From NCBI GenBank assembly GCA_947172415.1, contig OX359191.1, positions 372,001 to 436,000 of the forward strand: DNA of 64,000 nt, read 5' to 3'. Positions within the stretch are counted from its first letter, which is position 1. Each line of letters opens with the position of its first letter. Shown in pieces: positions 48,596-60,300 of this stretch. A model generated the notes under the pieces. It was not told the DNA's origin. It ran no database searches and saw only the letters and a list, made by a program, of their open reading frames with translations. This DNA is from Chondrosia reniformis. Taxonomy: Eukaryota; Porifera; Demospongiae; Chondrillida; Chondrillidae. The translations under genes and the position numbers were made by a program.

Positions 48596-51104
48596 CAAGT
48601 TAATTTCAAGCTAAGGTAAACATATGCATGGTATGTGAGAAATTCTTAAAGTCTGAGAAGTACATACATATTCTACAGCAATTCCATATATAGAATTAAT
48701 TACATTAACATTATTGTTACCTCAGTTAACTAAGCATTTTTGTCAGCCTCATTGTCTTTCTCCTTCTCCTCAGCACCTCTCTTTAGTTTCCTCCTCTACA
48801 CTCCTCCCATCAGCATATGATGTGACACAAGATATGGAGGTAGGAATTATCATGCAAACTTACCTTTCAGCTCTAGTGTTACACCGTCCATAGTGTACCT
48901 TCTTCATGCCTCAATCCAGTCACTGAAGGATCTGGTAGCTGCTTACAAGATGTGCATGTCCGCTTCAGTAGAGGTTGTCAAAAAGGTACAATCAATTATA
49001 TGTTTATCTTTTTCTGACACACAGTACGTACAGTACGTATATTTCTAATGTTTCACTTCTTAGGATTTGACAGTAGCACTGAAAGTTAGGACCAAAGGTG
49101 ACTTTAATGCATTATAAAGTGAATGCTGTTGTTTATACATATTTGTTTTCTTATTACATTGGTACAGCTGATGAAGCTGTCTATCTAAAACATGCTGGTT
49201 CCCATTTGGTATCCAAGAGCTACTGGTAGAGGTCACAGGAGGGGATTTCCCTTTGGATTATGGAGATAGCTTACTTGAAGTCCCAGGAGGAGCATTTGAA
49301 GAAGAGGTTGTCATTCGATATGGCATAGCACTGCACGGTCCATGGGAGCTTCCTGAAGGGTACACTCCATGCAGTGTGACAGTGTACCTGAATCTCCAGG
49401 GCCACCATCCAAATAAGGAGCTGACACTACACCTCTACAACTGGTACAGAGGGAAGGAGAGAGATGGAGTGATGTTTGTGCAAGCTCCTCATGTTCTCAA
49501 AGAAGGGGATTCCAAGTACCAGTTCACCTTACTGGAGGAGGGAGACTACTCTGATGTCAGAAGAGGAAAGATAAAAATAAGGAAGCCAAAGTGTCTCTAC
49601 GGAACAGCACTTCAGGAGCTACAACATAAGACAAAGTGGCAAATTTCTGCTGTACAAAGAAAAATGGATGAGTCCGACTATGAAGAAGAAGTCAGAATAA
49701 TCTTTACTGCTCATTCTTACAATTGGTCAAAAGTTAGTTTTTGAGTCATCGCTTTAGTACATTGTTAGTGTTTTTTTTTCTATATAGTAGAGTTAATTCT
49801 CTATATACGTACGTTGTGCTTTGGTATTGTATATGGTATAGCTACTGTTTCTATATAGTACAATGTATATGATATAATTTACATTGTTGTTAAATGTGCA
49901 AACACTGGCATTGTTCCTAGCTCATAGAAGATTTGTACAAAATAGAAACCAAATGGACGTTTAGAAGCAGATGGATATCATTTTCTTTCTCAGAATCAGA
50001 TATTTATGCAACCATTGATCCCCCTGCTGGTCCCGGTTGGAAAGCCTCCTTGACAGGTTCCCCAGATGCCTCCTTATATCTGGTGTTCTGTGTACTATAC
50101 TACCACAAGGGGAGAATTACCAAGACGAAATACACTTAAAGTTACAGTGAATGGAACTAGTAGGAAAATGGGACTGCTTTTCAATGTTTCTGTTAAAGAA
50201 GGTCAGTTGCTATTTTCAATACGTTGGTACTTTAGAGGGAAAGAAACTGGAGCCTCATAAAATAATCACTAAATTTGGTATGTACATCATCTGTACGGAC
50301 ACTATGTTTAATCTTACATTATACAGTATTAGCTAGTTGTAGCTTGTCTTTCTACAGAACCAATCCACAGTCCTACTCCTCTCAGTGAAGCCTCTAGTAC
50401 TGAGGCCATGCCTAACAGTCTAGCTCTACAGTCTTCTGTTGGAATGATTCCTTCTCTCAGCAGCTTCCAACCAATTGCAAGTAGCACTATTCTGCCGAGC
50501 ATTTTAAGGAGCTCCTCAGAACCAAATGAAGTCAGACCTTCTTTAGGTAATATCTGTACAACTCTTAGATTCTTAACTAAAGTGAATTAAGACACATCTA
50601 TATTTCACCAATGAGTAGGTATATATACAATTTGTTATTCAATATTTAATAGCATGTACATGTGGTCCAGTGGAGCAGAAGAATATAGGAAAGACTCTTG
50701 TATCCTCATCCAAAGCTCTCAGTTTCATATAGGCATTTTACTGTAGAATAGACGTACTGTAGTATGTAGGAAATGGTGTTTTAGATTATTTGTGCGATGT
50801 ATCTTTGTATCCTTTACAGATACCGTCCCTTCAGATGAAGATCTACAAGTCTATATAGTTAATAAGTGTGCCTCTCAATATAGGACCATTGGAACACTAC
50901 TCAGATTAGATTATGAGACTATGATTCAGTTCGTGGAAATGCTTCATTGCAAAGTGCCAAAGACAAGTGTTTTGAGGTGTTGATGCACTGGAAGAGAACT
51001 AGAGCTGCTGGTGAGAACACTTGGAGAGCACTTCTTGATGCCCTAAAGTATGAAGACACATGTAGACTGGTTGTAGTGGAGCTGGAGGGAGCTTTGCACA
51101 GCTG
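48596..51104 (+). pseudogene. ZU5-Death copy with multiple inactivating lesions
   Basis: Exon by exon it matches 59640-62394. Lesions relative to that copy: CTC TAG near 48871 where the other has CTC TCA; a lost T at about 49172 (GCTGTCTATC versus GCTGTTCTATC) that shifts the ZU5 frame; loss of one intron with about 100 flanking bases near 50070 (PDAS joined to a segment from inside the next exon); and a lost C at about 50924 (TATGATTC versus TATCGATTC) that shifts the Death domain. The ZU5 part (LLEVPGGAFEEEVVIRYG) and Death part remain easy to recognise. The similarity begins in the last coiled-coil exon at about 48600, marking a rearrangement breakpoint. Confidence 0.85.
50663..50790 (+). 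repeat. Dispersed repeat family A copy inside the ZU5-Death pseudogene
   Basis: GTCCAGTGGAGCAGAAGAAT through ATCCTCATCCAAAGCTCTCA to GGAAATGGTGTTTTAGATT. The same insertion stands at 61946-62080 in the intact paralog, so it was in the intron before the two copies separated. Confidence 0.75.
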
Positions 51105-51334
51105 AATACTTGGATTGGTTAAACCTTATAATTAGTATTTAACTATATGCATGCCTATTATATATAATAGATGCTTTATGTTTACACGGTGTCCGTGATG
51201 CAACCATTCCTGTTGAAACCACCCTAAATATACGTGAGAGCTGCAACGTCACGTATCGATCCCATATAAGGACAAAGTGTACTTGCAAGTTCACATCTCG
51301 CGATCGAGCTCGAGAAGACAAGCTTCAAATTAGG

Positions 51335-54300
51335 ATGGCGGGTTGGCTGAAAAGAAACCTGAGGTTGGGTATCGATAGAAGAGAGGTAATACTACCGGTT
51401 ACAAATGATGACAGGCAGAATCAGCAGGGAAATGCACCAATGGCCACCGCTGCAGTTAACATTGAAACGACCGACAACATCCCAGGAGAATCAGAAATCG
51501 ACTCGGTATCTTTCATAATCGTCCAGTCGCAAGTGCGTGTTGGAGAATCGGAAGGAAGACGCAAGATGATCGGAGAAGATGCCTTTGCTAAAGTCTATGT
51601 AGGTCGTTATAAGGATTCGTCTTGTGCTGTGAAAATCTTTACAGATGAGGGGCTGGAATATGCTAAAAGCGAGCTACGTTTAGCCGAGAAGCTAAGCAAA
51701 CATGGCCATGAAAATATTGTCCTGATGTTAGGAATTTGGATGGACGATCTGACAAAGCAGTACTCTCTGGTGATGGAGTTGTGTGATAAGACGCTGTTTG
51801 ACCACCTCGCCGACATTGCCCAGAGAAAGGAAATTTCTACATTCCCCATCAAGCAAAAGCTTTTACTTCTTCGTGATATATCCAGAGCAATGGTATTCCT
51901 ACACGGCAAGAGCATCCTTCACTTAGATCTTCACGCTGCAAATGTGCTGCTGCTCAAGAAGACACAAGATGGAGAGGAGAGGTATGTGGCAAAGGTTTGT
52001 GATTTTGGTAGATCTGTCTTTCTAGACACTAGTCACAAAGTTGAAATCACTACTTTCGGTAAAGAGGAGTTTATGCCCCCAGAGGTCCTTGCAAAGTCCC
52101 AGCAACATGGAATTTACACTCTTGCAATAGATGTCTTTTCTTACGGCTGTCTCATTCTGCATGTTCTGACATGTAAGTTTCCCAAACCAGAGAAAGGTGG
52201 TATCAGTTCTTTTGGGAACAGGAGGTACCTAATGACAAACATCAAAGGAGATAACCATCAAGTTTTCCAACCACTCATTCAGCAGTGCCTTGCTGATGAA
52301 CCAGCTGAAAGAGGTAATTTCCCATCCATTGACACCAAATTAGCAGCTCATTTCAAGTACTATGGAATGGAAGCAGCAGAGAACCTCAATGAAAAAACAG
52401 TGAGCCTTCCGTTTTAAATTTGTAATTCCCATAAAATATGCATACAATTTTACAGCATTGCTGTTGACAGAACAATTTTACTTTATTTTGTTATATTAGG
52501 TTGAAAATGAAGAATTGAGAGGTCAACTGGATACAATGAGACAAAAAGCTGCTAGATTACAAGTAAGATTATAGCCATTTATACAGCAGGACATACCATC
52601 CAACATTTTATTTATATTAGGAAGTGTTAGAAAAATTAAGCATTGCTGAGGGCACCATTGAGGAGCTACAGGTACGTACGTACATGACATGCTCTTTACT
52701 ATAGTTAAAGGATACATACATTATTCTAGAATGAAATATTCAGCTGCCTGCAGATATTTGCTTGTTTTTATTACTCATACATTTGACCAGCTTTTCTGTG
52801 ATTAAGGTGTCCCCTCCAGCAGTGGGCAGGGTTTGGCTTGTTCATGTGATATTCATTTTGACATACATACACATAGAAGATCTGAGTACTATTTAAACCA
52901 TATATGCATTAAATTTCAAGAAAATGTTGGAATCTATATTAGGTTGTTTCTGTTGTGCATTCTTTATTAATACGTACACTCATGCAATTAACTTTCCTTT
53001 TCATTCTGTATACTTTACTATGCAGAAAAATAAAGTTACTTTGAATCAGACAAATAGAGAACTGCAAGGTCAGCTTGAAGCAAAAAACAAAGACATTGAG
53101 AACAAAAACAAGGAGTTGCATACAGCAAATAGGATATTGGAAGAATTACAGGTAAAGAATTCCAAGTCGTGTCATTTTTACGATATTAGTGAAACTTAGG
53201 CTAATTACGTTGTAGAAGATAATACTATACTTCAGTGTCCATACACACTATCCATGGACATATGTGTTTATCAGTGAATGATATTATGTACAGTATATAT
53301 ATATATATAATCATATAATTGGACTTTCAACAATAATTCTACAGAATAAACAAGTTGATGCATTAAAAGAGGTTGGACCAATGTTTAATGAGTTTCGAAA
53401 GGCAAATGTACGTAAGATTTAATCATTGATTGATATGCCATTTTAACCTTATTTCTATATACGTTTTCTCATGTTAAATGTTTTGATATTTACGTACATT
53501 TGTATAATTTAGGAGGAAAATGCTAAACTGAGAGGACAACTAGCTGCTACAGAGGAAAAACTAAAAGCAGCTGACAATGACATTGCCAAGGTAAAAGCCG
53601 ATGTAGTCAAAATTTCTTTCTAAAACTGACTGATGTGCGTATATATAGCTAAAGGGTGATTGTAAGGAATATCGTAAGGAAATAACTAAAATTCAAAAGG
53701 CTAAAGATGATGAAGAAAAGCTTCATCTTCATACTAAGGTACGTATTTCATTTCTAATATATATCAATTGCTACTGCCCTATATGATTTTGAATTGATGA
53801 CACATTCAATGTTTGTTAAAGGAATAATTTGCAAAGTATGGTTAATTGTTATTTCTACGTACGTATGTTAAAATTGTCTAACCCTTCCTGTATCCATTAT
53901 TTAAATTCTTTGATTTTTGAGTCAGTGTTTCTATATACATACTACAGGATCACCTTTCTAAGAAGACTTCTGCATGCAATGAGTATGTGGATAAGCTTAG
54001 AAACTCTCTAAGTCAGAAAGCTATAGTTGAAGATGAGAAAAGAAAGCTTGAGGTCAGTACCCTATAATATGTACGTATATTGTACTCAGTTTGTACGTAT
54101 GTATGTAGATATGTATGTATATATAGGGTTGCTGTATTGTACGTTTACTTTGTATGTATATAACCAATGCAGACATTGCATATTAATGGACAATGTTTGA
54201 TATACAGGAACAGGTGAAAGTCCTTGTGGAAAGCCTTCAGACTGCTTCAGGAGATCTTGAAGATTCAAGAGCCAAAAGGAAGGAATCTGCTAATCACCTA

Positions 54301-57300
54301 AAGAAAGAAAAAGTATTTACTCATAACAAAGTATACATACAATATAATTATCCTTTCCATACCAAGGGCTCTATAGATATTGCTTGTCAGATATTAACCT
54401 TACATAGCTGATAGATATATAATATATGTAATATATGCATAGGAACAAAACCGTAAGCTTCAGGAGGAAAAATCAGATCTACAAAGTCAAAATGAGAAAC
54501 TCTGTGATGAGATAACTACTTTAAAAGGAAAAAAAGAGGAATTAAAGCAAGCTAATGATAGTCTTACTAAAGATATAAAGAAAGTGAAGGTGAACATGCA
54601 TTGTAATAAAATTATGTCACAGTATACACATAATCATATCTCAATGAGAGTAATTTTGTATTTACTTTTATACAGACATATTTAAACTACGTACAGTGAA
54701 TATTATTAATTGTTACTCTTTCATCTGATAAAGGATGATTTTGCTGCTACACAAAATGAGCTCAATCAATATAAGCAAGTAAATGGTGATTTGAAAGCTA
54801 AAATTGAAAAGACAAGTGTAAGTACAGTCATACTTCCTGTCATACTGGGCTCTAGTGAGTACTAAGTGAGGGCCAATATCATGTATAGTGGAATTTAAAA
54901 TGCTGTTCTCTTGAGTAAGGTACTCTGCTACGTATGATACCTACGTAATATTATTTATCTTTTCCTTAAATTTCCGGTTAGATAAGTAATTAAATATATT
55001 TTGCTGCCTATGCCTATGTACATAACAATGTAGTTTTATATGTATTAGTTATACCACGGCGTTGAGGTGTATATAAACCCATATACACCGAAACGCTGTG
55101 GTATGAGTAATATATACTCCGTCGCTTCTTATCGTTATTTTGGCGGGACTTTCAGGATGGCTCATCTGGCGTCTGGTTAGTTTTGCTTAAACGCTGACGA
55201 CTTCATAGAATGCTCTTGCCCTGACTACTCCAACTGTCCAAAATGTAAGGAGAATTGTCCACCCTCCAAGAAGAAACGTCTTAGTTTACCAGGACTGTAT
55301 ATAGCTTATTAAATCCTGTTATATCCCGGTTACGAAATTTAAACACAGGCGGTTGCCCCGGCAACGGAGTATATATTATGCAATATTCTACCTTCATGAT
55401 AATCTAAACACCAAACAAATGGAATTGCAAAAAAGTAAACTGATTAATAAAGATCTTAGGAATAAACTTGAGGAGAAATGTGTGAGTGTTACCCTATTTG
55501 ACTGATATCATACTCAACTCACTTTATTTGAATTTGCCAACTTGTCACTTTATGTGTTTTAAGGTTCAATGTATTGTTGACTTGTACTTCCCGTTTTACA
55601 CTCTGTTGTATCTCACATGACCTATCACTATCTGTCTGCTTTTGTACTTATACAGTAGTGCTTGTTTACTTGTCATTACTGATGAAGGTAGTTGTAGGTT
55701 GTTGAAACGTTTGAGAGAACCATTTCATTAGCTAGCGTTTACGAGTGATTGAATTTCATATATATGTACATAATATTTCCAAAGTACTTTGTTTCTTAAA
55801 CATGCATTGTAGGCAGATAAAAGAGCGATAGTAAAGGAGAAAGAAGAGCTGATGAAAGCAGTTGCATCGTTAAAGGAGAAAGAGAAAGCCCTCACATCAG
55901 AACTGGCTATGAGAAAAAATGACGTTGAAGCAAAATATGTCAGATATTTGATGTAATCTCGTGTATACATACAATCTATGAACTGCTTCACTATAGGAGG
56001 AGAATGCTAAGTTAAAAGAAAGGCTTTATAGAGTTGAAAAAGGAGAAAGTCAAGTTCCTGTATTATCAGAACAGATTGAGAAGCTAGAACAAGCGACAAA
56101 AGAATTAAAAGTAATTGATTGTTAAATTCATTTATTAGTTTAAACTGGAGCTCTATATTTCAATGCGGTAAAATTATAGAAAAAGCTTGATGAAAGCAAA
56201 AAAGAATTGGATGATAAGAGAAAGGACCACAAAGTAGCTACTACCGAGGTAGTCAGACTTCAAGAACTGTCAAAGGAAAAAGAAAAAGTCCTCCAGGAGA
56301 AAGGAGTGAGTTTTTCCTATACACATGTCAGAATGTTATGAAAATAATATTATAAATTTAATATCTGATTCATTCCCTATAAAAGGACAACATTCACTAG
56401 GTGACCATAGTCTTTTATTTGGAAATTAGAGTATTGTGATTTATATCTTTATTTACCCTTCTACGTATATACGTAAATGGGTAAATAAATAATGATTTTC
56501 ATTGATTTTATACATACGTACGTAATATGTACGTATATATGTACGTATATATGTACGTATATATAGGTGGAAATTGAGGAGTTAGAAAATAGCCTTCATA
56601 AGGCAAATACAAATATGGAGGCTTTGGAGAAGATAAATGATAAATTGGAGCATGATTTATACGAGACCAAGGTATACATATACTGTATCTATAAGTTGTG
56701 ACTTCACACATGCATATATGCCTCAGTAGTGTAATCTCTTGCATTATATACATATATAGTCTGAATATGAAAAAGCTGAGAGTGAAGTGAAGAGATTAGA
56801 AAAAGAAATGAAAGAATCATATAGACAACATGAAATAAGAGAGAAAAGGGAAAGGGATAGTCTTTTGGAAAAGGTAAAGATTCACTATGCATGGATAATG
56901 TTACCATGAATAAATACATGCATGCTATAAGTACTATTTGTATGAGTGTACGTAGTGTGTTTTCTGTGAAAAAAAAAACAAATGAATAGATATGTGTATA
57001 TACATACGTATATGCAAGTGATTTGTTTGTTTTAATTATACTCATTTGTTAATTTAAAACATAATAAATAACTCAACTGAATTGTAATACGTAGATTCAA
57101 GATCTTCAAAAGAAAGTTAAGGAAAAAGAGGTAACAGTAGGAAAATATATGTATACATGGTGCAGTACAAATGTGTATAAATAATTTTTAAAACAGGATA
57201 TGCCTCACAAAGGTGGTGTATTGTCATCCTGCAGTTATATGTGGATGCCTTTGGATACGTAGACATTTTAATTGGTGTTCAATGTACAGTAATTTTAAAT

Positions 57301-60300
57301 CTTTTTGTATATATATGTATGTATACGACTGTGTCCTCTATTTTATTTACATAAATAGGAATTGCTTACTCAAAAGATTTTGGAATATGATGAGCTTTCA
57401 CAAACATTGAGAGAATGTGAAAAACAGAAGAAAGCAGCAGAAGCGGAAAAACAAAGGCTTGAAGTGAGATAGGTTTCCTTTTAGGAATGAACTGTTATCA
57501 GTGCAACCTATTGCGTGGTTAATGTTTCCAGTGGTTAAATTAAGTGTAATTAAAGTCAATACTGCATGTGGTTATCCTTCAATATGTATTATCTAATTTC
57601 ATTAATTATGGTAAGAAAATAAATATACGTATACGTATGTCATGTAGTACGCAGTAATCAAAATCTACTGGTGATAATATATACGTATCTCACTATATGC
57701 ATGTATGCATAGAAACTAGCGAAACTAAATTAAATTAGGATTTTACCTATAGCTATTAACATTTTGCAGGAAAAGGAAGTACAGTTGAGTGAAGTACAAA
57801 GTGAAATGACAGCACTCCAATGTCAGTTGAAGACTCTTAGGGAAGAGAAAAGTGGATTGCAACATGGCAAGGAGTCTCATATCTCTGAAGTGAAGAGGCT
57901 ACAGGTGCGTATATATGTCTGCAAGCTACATAAAGATTTCTGTCTTCTAATGAATTTACATGTACAGGGAAAGGAGAAAGAATGGAGTAAGGAAAGAACA
58001 GTTTTTCATCAGGAGAAAGAGCATCTTAACTCTGAAAATCAGAGACTTCAGGTATGTGTAATACACTCCTGCTATAAGTACGCATATTGTAGTGTACGTG
58101 TGGCCTAGAGGGTTGTAAATGAAGGGGGATTTGTGACACTTACATGCTTTGGGTTTCCTAAAAACCTCTGACTAAGAAAATTGAAGATCTGAGGTCCTAT
58201 TGGTTGGTATATTTATAGTATCCTATATACATATACCCTAACTACACTACAATTTGACAGTTTCTAACACTAACTTTTGGTAAGATACCTCAGAGATCTT
58301 GTACTTGTTTGTATAACATAATAATGTATATCTATGTACATATATCTCATCAACAAGTATATATTCTGTTCTGCCAACTTGCAATTTAGTTATGATCAAT
58401 GAAATACTCATTAGGAATCTAGAATTATAATCAACCCTAAAAATAACATGTACTACAGAGTATAATATATACCCATGCGTACCTACACTTTTTGCCAACA
58501 ATACCCAGCTGTAAACTAAAACAAGACTCATGTGAATGTTACAGCATATTCAACTAAAATATGCATGTACGTACATATTATCAATCATTAAAACATCCTT
58601 AGCAGTCCTAAAAATTATCTATTTTGTTAGACTTTACATGTGTACTGCATATATTAAACAATTCTTTATATTGAACGTTTCTTTTGCATGCATGGATCAG
58701 AGAGCTCTTGACCAAAAGAATCTTGACCTTGCAAAGTTACAAGGTCAGGTGGTAGATCTGGAGTCACTCAGATCAAACTATCAAGCTCTTTTGGTGAAGA
58801 AGACACAAGTGGAATGTGAGAGTGATGAACTACAGAAGAAGTACAGTGAGGCTGTGAAGAGAGTTGTAGATATGGAAAAGGTAACAGAAAAGTAAAATAC
58901 AGTTACATCTCATTATTTTGATGGCTATAATGATCCCTCTGACTATAACACATATCTAAACATAAGAATGCATTTCTCTCTATACAAATTATTATTGTAT
59001 AAGGATCATGTGACTTTGTAGAATCCGGATGTCTGACCAATTGTGTTACTTTGTTTATAATGGTGTTTCCCCCAGATATAAAATCATCAACATTAGAACC
59101 TGTTATAATGAGAACCCTGAATACATATTAACCTTTTGGGGTGTTATACTGAATATCAAGAGTATATATCAGGATTCACAGAAGATCAAGATAAAGAAAA
59201 AGACAAAGACTCCCAGGATCACTGATGAAGGGTGGAATTCCCAGAAACGGCTGTCTGACCCAGTGGAGAAGAAGATGAAAGAAGGGAAAAGAAGGAAGAA
59301 AAGACTACTGTATCTTCATCTAAAGCTCTCTTTAGGTTTAGTTCCCCTATAGGCTCTTTTTACAGAATAGGCATATAGCATGTAGGAAAATGGTATCTTA
59401 GATTTTTCATCAGTAGTGCATATTTTGTAAGATTTTATAGGGAAGAAAGCCTTAAGGTATAAATTGTAACCAGATATGAATAAAGTTTTTATTTTCTAAA
59501 ATCACTGACATACATAGAAGCATGATGATGCTCTTTCAGACCTTGAGAAGAAACTAACTCTAATCCACCAAGAAAGGGTTGAACAAGCAACGTTAGAGAA
59601 GGACAAGGAGATTGAACAGCTCAAGAAGATTCTTCAAGCTAAGGTATATAATCACATGCATGGTATGTGAGAAATTCTTAAAGTCTGAGAAGTACATCAA
59701 TTCCATATATAAAATTAATTACATTAACATTAATTACTATTATTAACATTACAAGTTACCTCAGTTAGTTAAGCCTTCATTTTTGTCGGCCTCATTGTCT
59801 TTCTCCTTCCCTCAGCACCTCTCTTTAGTTTCCTCCTCTGCACTCCTCCCATCAGCATATGACGTGACACAAGACATGGAGGTAGGAGTTATCATGCATA
59901 CTTACCTTTCAGCTCTCATGCTACACAGTATACCTTCCCCGTGCCTCAATCCAGTCACTGAAGGAGCTGGTAGCTGCTTACAAGATGTGCATGTCTGCTT
60001 CAGTAGAGATTGTCAAAAAGGTATAATCAATATACATTTATCTTTTTCTGGCACACAGTACGTATATTTCTTACGTATGTTTCACTTGTTACTATAGGAT
60101 TTGACAGTAGCAGTGAAAGTTAGGACCAAAGGTAACTTTAATTTTTTAGTGTGTACAGTGTCTCTCTAAATAATACTGTACATTATGATAAAATAAAACT
60201 GAATATTGTAAATGATATACAGGTTCAGTTACTTTGAGTTTAAGTTCGTATGATGTCAACAGGGTGGTTAGCATAAATAATCAAAATGGAAAGAAGAGAT

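Noticed and set aside
59029..59352. Open frame of about 107 codons as an exon of the kinase-ZU5-Death gene
   Set aside because: It lies mostly in dispersed repeat family A, and neighbouring exons join in phase without it.
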